Source: Pseudomonadota bacterium
GTDB taxonomy: Bacteria; Pseudomonadota; Alphaproteobacteria; Sphingomonadales; Sphingomonadaceae
DNA length: 10,177 nucleotides
NCBI GenBank assembly: GCA_023427285.1
Contig: JAEZBH010000195.1
Location: forward strand, 1-10,177
Direction of reading: 5' to 3'
Both the position numbers and the translations under genes were made by a program. The notes below the pieces were generated by a model. It was not told the origin of the DNA, searched no databases, and saw nothing but the letters and a program-made list of their open reading frames with translations. Positions 1 through 7,231 of this stretch are shown here, piece by piece. Each line of letters starts with the position of its first letter. The stretch's first letter is position 1.

Positions 1-19
1 TGGCCAGCAAAGATAACAT
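1..19 (-). CDS. mraY: MraY N-terminus (partial, runs off the window)
   Basis: Six bases after the murF stop, an ATG on the minus strand opens a frame reading MLSLLA before the window edge. MraY, phospho-N-acetylmuramoyl-pentapeptide transferase, is the usual gene after murF in the dcw cluster, and MraY proteins commonly begin with a hydrophobic ML-x-LLA stretch. It would transfer phospho-MurNAc-pentapeptide from UDP to undecaprenyl phosphate in the inner membrane, making lipid I. Only six codons are visible, so the call rests on position and this short match. Confidence 0.72.
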
Positions 20-25
20 CGGTTT

Positions 26-1429
26 CTACTCTACTCCCTGCTGGATCAGAGACCGCACGACCCGACCGAGCCCCACGCTGTTCGACCCCTTCACCAGAAC
101 AATATCGTCAGCACGCACCATGCCGCGCAGCAGCGACAGCGCCTCCTCGGCGTTCGCCACATGGCGGTGCGGAATCCGCGACGGCATCGCACTGGCCAGC
201 GCAGACATTTCCGCGCCCACCAGAATGGCTTCGGCAACGCCCGCCGCTTCCATCGGCTCGATGAGCCCGGCGTGCATCCCGTCAGACTCTGCGCCCAATT
301 CCTTCATGGAGCCGAGCACTGCGATGCGCCGACCGCGCCGCCGTGTCTCGAACCCGCCCAGTACGCTGAGTGCCGCCGCCATGGAAGCCGGATTTGCGTT
401 ATAGCTCTCATCCAGCAGCATGGCCTGCCCGTCACCGGCCTTGATGAGCGTGCGCCGCCCCCGGCCTTCCAGCCCCTGCATCTCGCCCAGCGCCAGACCG
501 GCCAGCCCGAGGTCGCCGCCCGCCGCCTTGACCGCCGCCAGCACGCCCAGCGCGTTCAGCGCCCAGTGTTCGCCCGGCAGGCCGATCTTGAAGGTCAGCA
601 TCTCGCCCATCACGTCGGCCGTCATGGAGGTGCAGATATCCAGCGGCGCAACCTTCAGCGGGCGCACATCCGCGCCCTCGGCTTTCAGGCCAAAGGTGAC
701 GATGCGGCCAACGCCTGCCGCTTCCGCCGCCGCGCGCAGGCGTGCGTAGTGCGGGTTGTCCATGTTGAGGATGGCGGTGCCGCCCGGCTCAATCCCGGTG
801 AAGATTTCGGCCTTGGCATCCGCAATCGCTTCCTCGCTGTCGAAGAAGGCGCGGTGCGCGCTGGCAATGGTGGTAATGATGGCAACGTGCGGGCGCACAA
901 GGCTGGCAAGCTCGGTCAGCTCGCCGGGGTGGTTCATGCCCATTTCGAAGATTCCATAAACGGAGTCTTCAGGCATCCGCGCCAGCGACAGCGGCACGCC
1001 GGTGTGGTTGTTGTAAGACTTGACCGACGCATGGACCCGGCTTGGTGCGGAGCGCTCAAGCGCCAGGCGCAGCGCCTCCTTCACCCCGGTCTTGCCCGCG
1101 CTGCCGGTCACGCCAATGACCGTGCCGTTCATGCGCGCGCGCGAGGCGCGGCCCAGAGCGTTCAGCGCGGCAAAGGTGTCCGCCACCAATACATGCGGCG
1201 CGCCTTCGGGCAATTGCGCAGTGTCAGAGACGATCACCCCGCTTGCGCCTGCGGCAACCGCCTGCGGCAGGAAGCGATGACCGTCCATCTGCTCGCCCTT
1301 CAGCGCGAGGAACAGGTCGCCCGGCATCACTTCGCGGCTGTCGAACGTGACGCCGCCCACGGAAAAATGCGTGGATGCCGTACCGCCCGTGGCCGCGGCA
1401 ATCGCCTCAGAGGTCCACAAAGCGGTCAT
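26..1429 (-). CDS. murF: UDP-MurNAc-tripeptide--D-alanyl-D-alanine ligase MurF
   Basis: This 467-residue protein has the usual length and layout of MurF, the cytoplasmic ATP-dependent ligase that adds D-Ala-D-Ala to UDP-MurNAc-tripeptide and completes the precursor pentapeptide. Visible motifs are the N-terminal substrate-binding region with FDSREVMPGDLFLALKG (29-45), the P-loop TGSAGKT (108-114), SYNNHTGVPLSL (138-149), the FEMGMNHPGEL motif (161-171), the C-terminal ESYNANPASM (341-350), and VKGSNSVGLGRVV near the end (446-458). The ATG overlaps the murE stop as ATGA, and an AGGGA lies about 8 bases upstream inside murE. The downstream gap to mraY is 6 bases, so it sits mid-operon and has no promoter of its own that I can see. 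Nothing is missing from the active site at this level of reading. Confidence 0.97.
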   Translation of the reverse strand: MTALWTSEAIAAATGGTASTHFSVGGVTFDSREVMPGDLFLALKGEQMDGHRFLPQAVAAGASGVIVSDTAQLPEGAPHVLVADTFAALNALGRASRARMNGTVIGVTGSAGKTGVKEALRLALERSAPSRVHASVKSYNNHTGVPLSLARMPEDSVYGIFEMGMNHPGELTELASLVRPHVAIITTIASAHRAFFDSEEAIADAKAEIFTGIEPGGTAILNMDNPHYARLRAAAEAAGVGRIVTFGLKAEGADVRPLKVAPLDICTSMTADVMGEMLTFKIGLPGEHWALNALGVLAAVKAAGGDLGLAGLALGEMQGLEGRGRRTLIKAGDGQAMLLDESYNANPASMAAALSVLGGFETRRRGRRIAVLGSMKELGAESDGMHAGLIEPMEAAGVAEAILVGAEMSALASAMPSRIPHRHVANAEEALSLLRGMVRADDIVLVKGSNSVGLGRVVRSLIQQGVE

Positions 1430-2913
1430 GCCGTCTTTCCCTGCCGTGCCATATCCTGCGCCGCGAGTTCCCGAGCGATCCGGGCGGCCACCTCAACATC
1501 ATCGAAGGGATGGACCACGCCCTGAACAATCTGCCCCTGCTCATGGCCCTTGCCTGCAATCAGCACGAGATCGCCCGTCCGTGCGGCTTCCAGAGCGGCA
1601 CGGATGGCGTCGGCGCGATCACCGATTTCGAGAGCATCCTTTGCTGAGACGAGAATCTCGGCACGGATGGCCTGCGGGTCTTCCGAACGGGGGTTGTCGT
1701 CGGTCACATAAACCAGGTCCGACAAACTTGCAGCAATTGCTCCCATCTGCGGCCGCTTGCCGCGGTCGCGATCGCCGCCGCAGCCGAACACCGTGATGAG
1801 CCGCCCTTGCGTATGCGGGCGCAGCGCCTCGATGGCGGCGCGAAGGCCGTCGGGCGTGTGGGCGTAATCGATGAAAACCGGCGCTCCCGCTGGGGTGGTA
1901 GCGGCTTTCTGAAGACGCCCCGGCACGCCCTTTACATGACGCAGCGCCTCGAACACCTTGGAGGCGGATTCGCCGCACGCAATGGCAAGGCCCGCCGCCA
2001 CCAGCGCGTTGGATGCCTGATAGCCGCCCAGCAGCGGCAGGCGGATTTCGTGCGCCTTGCCCTGATACTCAAGCGTCAGCTTCTGGCCGTCCGGCAGCAC
2101 CTCGCGGTCTGTCATGCGCAGCCCGCCAATGGCAGACTCCTGCGTGCCGACCGGCAGGATGCGAATGCCCCGGCTGACGGCAATTTCCGCCATGAACTCA
2201 CTGGCCGGGTCATCCATCCACAACACGGCGGTGCCGTCCTTGACGAGCAGGTCCGAGAACAGACGCGCCTTGGCGTCCCGATAGGCCTCGAACGTGCCGT
2301 GATAGTCCATGTGATCGCGGGTCAGGTTGGTAAAGGCGGCGGCCTTCACGTCCAGACCGTCCGAGCGGTGCTGGTCGAGCCCGTGCGATGACGCCTCGAA
2401 CACCACATGATTGATGCCCGCCCGCTCCATGCTGGCCATGGTGGAGAGGAACGTCAGCACGTCCGGCGTCGTCATGCCGAGGTCGCGCTTGCCGATGGCG
2501 GTAATGACGCCCAGCGTCCCAAGGCTTGCCGACTCCCGCCCCAGCCGGGTCCAGATCTGGCGCAGCAGGTCCGCAACCGAAGTCTTGCCGTTGGTGCCCG
2601 TCACCGCCGCAATGGTTGCGGGCAAGGGTGCGTGGAATTTGGCCGCAATCTCGGCGAAGCGCTGGCGCGGATTGGCCGCCACGATATGCACGGCGCGGCT
2701 GGCATCCACCTTCGCCTCCGGGCGCGCCACGATGGCGACCGCGCCCGCCTCGATGGCAGCGTCGATGAAATCCTCGCCGTTGAACTTCACCCCCGGAAAC
2801 GCGCCGAAGATCATCCCCGGCCCGACTTTCCGATGGTCGATTGCAAGGCCGGTCACCGTCGCCTGCTGCTCCGGACCCGCCCCGCCTGTCAAATCGTGCA
2901 ACGTAACCACCAC
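1426..2913 (-). CDS. murE: UDP-MurNAc-L-alanyl-D-glutamate--2,6-diaminopimelate ligase MurE
   Basis: This 495-residue Mur ligase adds the third amino acid to UDP-MurNAc-L-Ala-D-Glu in the cytoplasm. The P-loop is VTGTNGKTS (104-112). The central domain has TTPDVLTFL (148-156), EASSHGLDQHR (173-183) and the NLTRDHMDYHGT motif (196-207). The lysine of YRDAKARLF (K215) is the expected carbamylated residue. The DNPR motif (406-409) is the signature of MurE enzymes that use meso-diaminopimelate, so the peptidoglycan should be the Gram-negative mDAP type. GKGHE (455-459) follows. The start is a GTG at 2913, with AGGAAGAG 5 bases upstream. A second GTG is the next codon, so the exact start is uncertain by one residue. 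The gap from ftsI is 20 bases, the widest inside the operon, and the stop overlaps murF by ATGA. Confidence 0.97.
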   Translation of the reverse strand: MVVTLHDLTGGAGPEQQATVTGLAIDHRKVGPGMIFGAFPGVKFNGEDFIDAAIEAGAVAIVARPEAKVDASRAVHIVAANPRQRFAEIAAKFHAPLPATIAAVTGTNGKTSVADLLRQIWTRLGRESASLGTLGVITAIGKRDLGMTTPDVLTFLSTMASMERAGINHVVFEASSHGLDQHRSDGLDVKAAAFTNLTRDHMDYHGTFEAYRDAKARLFSDLLVKDGTAVLWMDDPASEFMAEIAVSRGIRILPVGTQESAIGGLRMTDREVLPDGQKLTLEYQGKAHEIRLPLLGGYQASNALVAAGLAIACGESASKVFEALRHVKGVPGRLQKAATTPAGAPVFIDYAHTPDGLRAAIEALRPHTQGRLITVFGCGGDRDRGKRPQMGAIAASLSDLVYVTDDNPRSEDPQAIRAEILVSAKDALEIGDRADAIRAALEAARTGDLVLIAGKGHEQGQIVQGVVHPFDDVEVAARIARELAAQDMARQGKTA

Positions 2914-2933
2914 GGCAACTCTTCCTACCCCGG

Positions 2934-4634
2934 TCAGGTTTGCTTCCCCGCGATGTATTTTTGCATCGGGCCTAGATCGACGTCCTTGTTCACGTTGGGC
3001 TCCACGCCCAGAATCGGTCCGACCCGCTGCACAACCGCCTTCATCACCGGCGCGGCGTTCCAGCCGGCGGTGGCAAAGCCATAGGTTTCCTTGATCGCCT
3101 TGGGCTCATCCAGCGTTGCAATCACCACGTAGCGCGGATCATCCATGGGGAATGCGCCCGCAAATGTCGTGATGAGCGACTTGCGCTGATACCCGCCAAC
3201 GCCCGGCTTTTCCGCCGTGCCGGTCTTGCCGCCAATGCGGAAACCGGGCGCATCGTCCTGCTTGCCGGTGCCCTGCAACACGACGAGGCGCATCAGCGCA
3301 CGCATGGTCTTGGAGGTCTCCTCGCTGAAAATCCGCTCGCCCGTGGCGGGCACGGTTCCGGCGGGCACCTTCATCAGCGTCGCCGGACGCCACACGCCGC
3401 CGTTCACGACCGTTGCGATGCCGCTTGCCACATGCAGCGAGGTCACGGCGATACCGTGGCCGTAGCTCATGGTCATGCTGGAGACCTTGCTCCACTGGCT
3501 CGGCACCAGCGGCTGCGAGGATTCCTTCAGCTCGATCTGCGCGGCGTCCAGCAGGCCCAGCTTGCGGAAATACGCCTGCTGAAGCTCCGGCCCCACATCC
3601 ACCGCCATCAGCGCCGTACCGATGTTGGAGGAGTGCATGAACACCTCGGCCACCGACAGGTTTGTGTAGTTGGAGCGGTAGTCGCGGATGCGGAAGCGGC
3701 CAACGGCAATCGGCTGGGAGACGTCATACCGCTTGCCCAGCGTCACGGTGCCTTCTTCCAGCGCCATGGCCGTCGTGAAAATCTTGAAGGTCGAGCCCTG
3801 CTCATAGACGCCCTGCGTTGCCCGGTTGAACCAGGTTTCCGAGGGGCTGCGCGAGACGGCATAGGGGTCGAACGCGGGCAGCGAGGTCATCGCCAAGAGC
3901 TCGCCCGTGTGTACATCCATGACAATGCCAGCCGCACCGATGGCACTGAACTTTTCCATGGCCGCGTTCAATTCATATTCGAGCGCGTGTTGCACGCGCA
4001 CGTCGATAGACAGTTGCAGCGGCTTGTTAAGCTGCGCCTCGTCACTGAGGCGGGTATCGAACGCGCGCTCAAGACCGGCCATGCCCCGGCCGTCGATGTT
4101 GGTATAGCCCAGAACGTGCGCGGCCAGCGTGCCGTTGGGATAGACGCGCTCGGCCTCATCGTGGAACTCAAGGCCCGGCTCGCCCAGCGCGTTGATGCGG
4201 TTCACCTGATCGGGAGACAGGCGGCGCGAGATGTAGCGGAACTTGACGCTGGAATTGAGCTGGCGGCGCACGAACTCCAGTTCCAGATGCGGCAGCACCT
4301 CAACGATTTGCCGGGCCAGCGTTTCCTTGTCGCCAATCACCTTCTGGGGGCGCACGGCCAGCGCCTGCACCTTCAGCGTGGTGGCCAGCACTTCGCCGTT
4401 GCGGTCGTAAATATCGGCGCGCGGCGGGCGCACGGAGGCCAGAATGTCGGGCTGGCGCGACGAGCGATCCACCGCTTGCAGCACCGCCAGATCCGTCAGC
4501 CGCAGGCCGATAAGGGTCGTAACGGCGCCGAACAGCAGGACGCCGATCACCAGACGCTGCCGCGACCGCTCCAGTGCTTGCTGGCGATGACCGGCAAGTT
4601 GAATCCTAAGCGAGCGCAGCGCGGCTTGGTTCAT
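2934..4634 (-). CDS. ftsI: Septal peptidoglycan D,D-transpeptidase FtsI (PBP3, class B)
   Basis: This 566-residue class B penicillin-binding protein cross-links septal peptidoglycan and works with FtsW in the divisome. It has a short cytoplasmic N-terminus rich in Arg and Gln, one membrane segment at about 28-52, and then the PBP-dimer domain starting at RADIYDRNGEVLA (72-84). The periplasmic transpeptidase domain carries all three catalytic motifs: STFK with nucleophile S281 (281-284), SSN (335-337) and KTGT (470-473). The ATG overlaps the preceding ftsL stop as ATGA, indicating translational coupling. An AGGCAGG about 7 bases upstream of the ATG could act as the ribosome binding site. Length and motif order are normal for the family, and beta-lactams would be expected to acylate S281. 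Confidence 0.97.
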   Translation of the reverse strand: MNQAALRSLRIQLAGHRQQALERSRQRLVIGVLLFGAVTTLIGLRLTDLAVLQAVDRSSRQPDILASVRPPRADIYDRNGEVLATTLKVQALAVRPQKVIGDKETLARQIVEVLPHLELEFVRRQLNSSVKFRYISRRLSPDQVNRINALGEPGLEFHDEAERVYPNGTLAAHVLGYTNIDGRGMAGLERAFDTRLSDEAQLNKPLQLSIDVRVQHALEYELNAAMEKFSAIGAAGIVMDVHTGELLAMTSLPAFDPYAVSRSPSETWFNRATQGVYEQGSTFKIFTTAMALEEGTVTLGKRYDVSQPIAVGRFRIRDYRSNYTNLSVAEVFMHSSNIGTALMAVDVGPELQQAYFRKLGLLDAAQIELKESSQPLVPSQWSKVSSMTMSYGHGIAVTSLHVASGIATVVNGGVWRPATLMKVPAGTVPATGERIFSEETSKTMRALMRLVVLQGTGKQDDAPGFRIGGKTGTAEKPGVGGYQRKSLITTFAGAFPMDDPRYVVIATLDEPKAIKETYGFATAGWNAAPVMKAVVQRVGPILGVEPNVNKDVDLGPMQKYIAGKQT

Positions 4635-5461
4635 TGAGTGCCTGCCTCATGCGCAGCCAGACGTTCAATCGACGCAATGGTCGCGGGGTCCAGACCGCTG
4701 AGCGGCGTGGAGCCTTGCGGAATCGCTGCGGCATAAGCTTCCGGCGCACGAGACTCAGGCGCACGAGCCTCTGGGGCACGGGGGGCCGGCGCGGCCTCAA
4801 GGCGGGGCGCGGGCGCAGCCTCGGCGGGCTTGCTGGCGGGCTTGGGCTTGGCGGCGCGGGCCGGTGCGGGCTCCGGTGCCCACGAGGCAAGCTGCACACC
4901 GCCGTTGCCCGGCACCTCATCCGCCCAGGAGGCCAGGTGCACCTTGGGCGCATCGCTGCCAAAGCCGGAGGCCTTCGGGCGCGGCTTGCGCGCGGCGGCA
5001 ATCTGGCTTTCAGACGGCAGGCGCATGGCCACCGCCGGACCGCCGGAGGTCAGCGTCACCAGCTGCTCATTACCACCCGCGCCGGTTGCCTTGGCCAGAT
5101 AGGTGCGCGGAGCCTCGGGCGTGATCGACTGCTCGATGGCGGGCAGCACCTGCGGTTCCTGCGGCACCGAATGGGCGTCCGCGGCGAACGCCACATAGCT
5201 TTCAGCCGAGGCGAAATAGCGATCCGCCGTCGGCGCGGTCAGGCCGAAATACGTGTCGTTCATGCGCTGGAGCTGCATCGGGCGCACGCGGATCTGCAAC
5301 TCGGCCTGAAGGCGGCGCACTTCCCGCATGTCGCTGGCGATCTGCCGCTTCAGCGACAGCACCTCGTCCCGACGCCCACCGACCTCAAGGCTCACAGCAA
5401 AGCACACCACAGCCGAGACTGCGGTTGCCAGAGCCATTGCGATGCCGGTGTAATAGCGCAT
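4631..5461 (-). CDS. ftsL: FtsL-type divisome membrane protein with a long Pro/Ala-rich C-terminal extension
   Basis: Position between rsmH and ftsI, a short cytoplasmic start, one membrane segment at about residues 6-25, and a following charged helical stretch (30-60) likely to form a coiled coil all point to FtsL. FtsL is the bitopic protein that joins FtsB and FtsQ and activates FtsWI. The protein is 276 residues, whereas typical FtsL is near 90-130. The extra part (about 95-276) is low in order, rich in Ala, Pro and Glu, and has two LASWA copies (176-180 and 191-195) and three RAPE[A/S] repeats (228-242). The start follows the rsmH stop by 3 bases, with GGGAGA about 9 bases upstream. Sequence similarity of FtsL proteins is weak, so the name rests on context and topology. 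What the tail does is unknown. Confidence 0.8.
   Translation of the reverse strand: MRYYTGIAMALATAVSAVVCFAVSLEVGGRRDEVLSLKRQIASDMREVRRLQAELQIRVRPMQLQRMNDTYFGLTAPTADRYFASAESYVAFAADAHSVPQEPQVLPAIEQSITPEAPRTYLAKATGAGGNEQLVTLTSGGPAVAMRLPSESQIAAARKPRPKASGFGSDAPKVHLASWADEVPGNGGVQLASWAPEPAPARAAKPKPASKPAEAAPAPRLEAAPAPRAPEARAPESRAPEAYAAAIPQGSTPLSGLDPATIASIERLAAHEAGTQ
4736..4780 (-). repeat. Three 15-base tandem repeats inside ftsL
   Basis: Three head-to-tail 15-base units at 4736-4750, 4751-4765 and 4766-4780 encode RAPEA, RAPES and RAPEA in the FtsL tail. They differ by a few substitutions and keep the reading frame. They are probably a product of local slippage in a disordered coding region, so copy number may vary between relatives. 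Confidence 0.85.
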
Positions 5462-5464
5462 TAC

Positions 5465-6427
5465 TTAATTCTCCCAGGCCGGGGCTGATGATCGGACGGC
5501 GGACCGCAGGGTTGCGGACCGGGCACGCGGGTTACGGGCGGTTTCCTCGTCGGACGGACGAACCGCTTTGGACACTCGCTCAAAGCTGGGCGCTTTGGAC
5601 GGCGCAGGCCGCTCCGGCAGGTGCCGGGAGCCGCCAGCGACAGCGCCGCTGCGTTCCCGCAGGAAATTCTTGACCACGCGGTCTTCAAGGCTGTGGAAGC
5701 TCACCACCGCCAGCCGCCCGCCGGGGCGCAGCAGCAGCTCTGCCGCGCGCAGACCGTCGCGCAGCTGGTCCAGCTCCGCGTTCACATGAATGCGCAGGCC
5801 CTGAAAGCTGCGGGTCGCCGGGTCCTTGGGGCCGCGCCGCCCGCCCAGCGATGCGCGGATCACCTCCGCCAGCTGCTCGGTGCGCTCGAACGGACGCTCT
5901 GCCCGCGCCTTCACGATGGCCTTGGCCACGCGGCGCGCCTTGGGTTCTTCGCCGTAGTAATAGAAGATGTCGGCCAGCTCTTCCTCGCTGGCGGTGTTCA
6001 CCACGTCCGCCGCGCTCGGGCCGGCCTGCTCCATCCGCATGTCGAGCGGGCCGTCGTTCTGGAACGAGAAGCCCCGCTCCGCCTGATCCAGCTGCATGGA
6101 CGACACGCCGATGTCGAACGCAATGGCATCCACCTGAGTGATGCCGCGCTCGGCCAGCAGATCGACCATCTCGCCGAAGCGGCCATGAATGAGCGTCAGG
6201 CGGCCACCGGCTTCCTGAACCAGCGCCTGTCCGTCGCGAATGGCGTTGGGATCGCGATCGAAGGCGTAAACCTGCGCGACCGGCTGGGCGAGCATTTCGC
6301 GGGTGTAGCCGCCCGCGCCGAAGGTCGCGTCCACCGCCACGTCGCCAGCGCCCAGCGCCATTGCGGCAAGCACTTCATCGCGCAGCACGGAAATGTGCGG
6401 AGTGCCGGTTTCAATCGGAGCGCTCAT
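5465..6427 (-). CDS. rsmH: 16S rRNA (cytosine(1402)-N(4))-methyltransferase RsmH (MraW)
   Basis: This 320-residue SAM-dependent enzyme methylates N4 of C1402 in the ribosomal P site of 16S rRNA. The ATG at 6427 (MSAPIETG) was chosen over an earlier in-frame start at 6490 because it overlaps the mraZ stop as TGATG, has GGAGGGAGAGG just upstream, and leaves the canonical [10 protein letters not shown] start near residue 11. Visible motifs are [10 protein letters not shown], the SAM loop (33-42), FDRDP (56-60), [18 protein letters not shown] (105-122; many relatives read DLGVSS), the [15 protein letters not shown] segment (205-219), SFHSLEDR (243-250) and the C-terminal [10 protein letters not shown] (299-308). 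It is second in the dcw operon, as in most bacteria, and ftsL follows after 3 bases. Confidence 0.97.
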   Translation of the reverse strand: MSAPIETGTPHISVLRDEVLAAMALGAGDVAVDATFGAGGYTREMLAQPVAQVYAFDRDPNAIRDGQALVQEAGGRLTLIHGRFGEMVDLLAERGITQVDAIAFDIGVSSMQLDQAERGFSFQNDGPLDMRMEQAGPSAADVVNTASEEELADIFYYYGEEPKARRVAKAIVKARAERPFERTEQLAEVIRASLGGRRGPKDPATRSFQGLRIHVNAELDQLRDGLRAAELLLRPGGRLAVVSFHSLEDRVVKNFLRERSGAVAGGSRHLPERPAPSKAPSFERVSKAVRPSDEETARNPRARSATLRSAVRSSAPAWEN

Positions 6428-6924
6428 CAGGCCTCTCCCTCCGGCAACGGCAGCTTCTTCTGCTTCAAGAGGTACATGACCTTGCGGCACAGAGCCTTCT
6501 GGTGCGCCTGAGTCTCAAGGAAGGTGTAGGGGTTCCAAACCTCGAAATAGCCCTGCGCACCAAGGAACAGGGCCGTCTTCTCGATGGAGGCGTAATCAAT
6601 GAAAAAGCCGTCCAGAACGATTCGGCCCGCATCGTCGAACTTCACCGAGTCCGCAGCGCCGAACAGGCTGCGGCGCACGTCTTCGCGGTTGGCCGAGGGA
6701 TCCTGCGCAAGCCGAGCCTCAGCTTCGTCGCGCAACTCCTTGAGATAGGTGTGATCGTAGGCAACGAGGCAGGGCAGATCCTCGTGCTCGCGGATGAGGA
6801 ATTCCTCGCCGCCGGTGCGCCCTTTGATGACAGCACGAAACTGTGCAGGAACCGAGACCCGGTTCTTGCTGTCAACGCTGTTCAAAGCGTTGCCATAAAA
6901 CAGTTGTTCGCCCTGTTCGACCAC
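6427..6924 (-). CDS. mraZ: Transcriptional regulator / division-cluster protein MraZ
   Basis: MraZ is a nucleoid-associated DNA-binding protein that forms rings and represses its own dcw promoter. The frame contains two AbrB-like SpoVT half-domains, each with the DxxxR signature: DSKNR (18-22) followed by VSVPAQFR, and DDAGR (97-101) followed by IVLDGF. The end has the FEVWNP segment. No ATG lies near the family N-terminus [20 protein letters not shown] chose the GTG at 6924, giving 165 residues, because GGAGG sits 11 bases upstream. A CTG at 6903 is the other candidate, as are a GTG at 6942 and longer starts up to 7134. The longer ones would put the promoter region inside the gene and add about 55-70 residues unlike MraZ. 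The first-gene position and the stop overlap with rsmH fit the standard cluster. Confidence 0.9.
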   Translation of the reverse strand: MVEQGEQLFYGNALNSVDSKNRVSVPAQFRAVIKGRTGGEEFLIREHEDLPCLVAYDHTYLKELRDEAEARLAQDPSANREDVRRSLFGAADSVKFDDAGRIVLDGFFIDYASIEKTALFLGAQGYFEVWNPYTFLETQAHQKALCRKVMYLLKQKKLPLPEGEA

Positions 6925-7033
6925 GCGCGCCGTGTCCTCCACACGTGGCGCACGCCTTCCTCCCAACAGATCACCAACGGCGCGATACGCGCCCTGCGTT
7001 ATGGCTTGAGATGGAGAAGAAAACGCCGCCCAC
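6925..7033 (-). promoter_or_regulatory. Probable mraZ 5' leader with a short hairpin
   Basis: If the promoter at 7040-7068 is right, the mRNA has a leader of about 110 bases before the GTG. It holds a perfect inverted repeat GGCGCG-TAT-CGCGCC at 6979-6993, with no T-run after it, so it is not a normal terminator. I recognise no riboswitch. A role in folding or stability is possible but not shown. Confidence 0.35.
6936..6940 (-). promoter_or_regulatory. Shine-Dalgarno GGAGG deciding the mraZ GTG start
   Basis: A perfect GGAGG lies 11 bases before the GTG at 6924. It is the strongest ribosome binding site near the MraZ N-terminus. The alternative CTG at 6903 has only a weak AGGG-type site. The spacing is slightly longer than ideal, which leaves some doubt. 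Confidence 0.5.
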
Positions 7034-7039
7034 AGCCAA

Positions 7040-7068
7040 GGTGTACATGCCACTCTATGGGTTTTCAA
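7040..7068 (-). promoter_or_regulatory. Candidate sigma-70-type promoter of the dcw operon
   Basis: On the minus strand TTGAAA (7068-7063) is followed after 17 bases by TACACC (7045-7040). The -35 matches the consensus well, the -10 only in part, and TG directly precedes the -10. It lies just downstream of the TGGG repeats at 7079-7125, the arrangement expected for MraZ autoregulation. The start site would be near 7033. This is a by-eye match only. Confidence 0.4.
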
Positions 7069-7078
7069 TGGGAAAAAG

Positions 7079-7128
7079 CCCCACCACATCCCAAAACGGG
7101 GTGGTTTGCCGCCACTTTCCGCCCAAAC
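7079..7128 (-). promoter_or_regulatory. Direct TGGG-type repeats, putative MraZ operator
   Basis: Reading the minus strand, TGGGA (7093-7089) and TGGGG (7083-7079) are exactly 10 bases apart. TGGGC (7125-7121) lies 32 bases upstream of TGGGA, and a degenerate GTGGC (7115-7111) is 10 bases after TGGGC. E. coli MraZ binds direct TGGG repeats with 5-base spacers, that is, a 10-base period, upstream of mraZ. The match in period and location supports an operator. No experiment or alignment backs it here. Confidence 0.5.
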
Positions 7129-7184
7129 ACGCACGCAAAAACCCGTTCCGGACGCGCACTGCGGCCGAACGTAAATTATTCCTT

Positions 7185-7224
7185 AAAAAACAAGGGAGTG
7201 GTCCGGACTAATAACAGTCCAGAC
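7185..7224 (-). terminator. Probable intrinsic terminator of rnpB
   Basis: Just after the 3' end of the RNase P RNA, the minus strand has a 9-bp stem GTCTGGACT / AGTCCGGAC (one G-U pair) with a 6-base loop at 7201-7224. A run of six T follows at 7190-7185. Ten bases separate stem and T-run, more than in a classic terminator, so efficiency is uncertain. It would separate the abundant rnpB transcript from the dcw operon that follows on the same strand. Confidence 0.6.
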
Positions 7225-7231
7225 GAAAGTG

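Noticed and set aside
161..1525. 454-residue plus-strand frame opposite murF
   Set aside because: It is antisense to a clear murF frame, is rich in Arg, His, Gln and Ala as expected of GC-rich shadow frames, and has no recognisable domain.
3432..4637. 401-residue plus-strand frame opposite ftsI
   Set aside because: It lies wholly antisense to ftsI with its catalytic motifs, and its composition is that of a complementary-strand shadow.
6428..6490. N-terminal extension of RsmH starting at 6490
   Set aside because: It would overlap mraZ by 64 bases and add residues not seen in the family. The ATG at 6427 has a better ribosome binding site and a TGATG junction.
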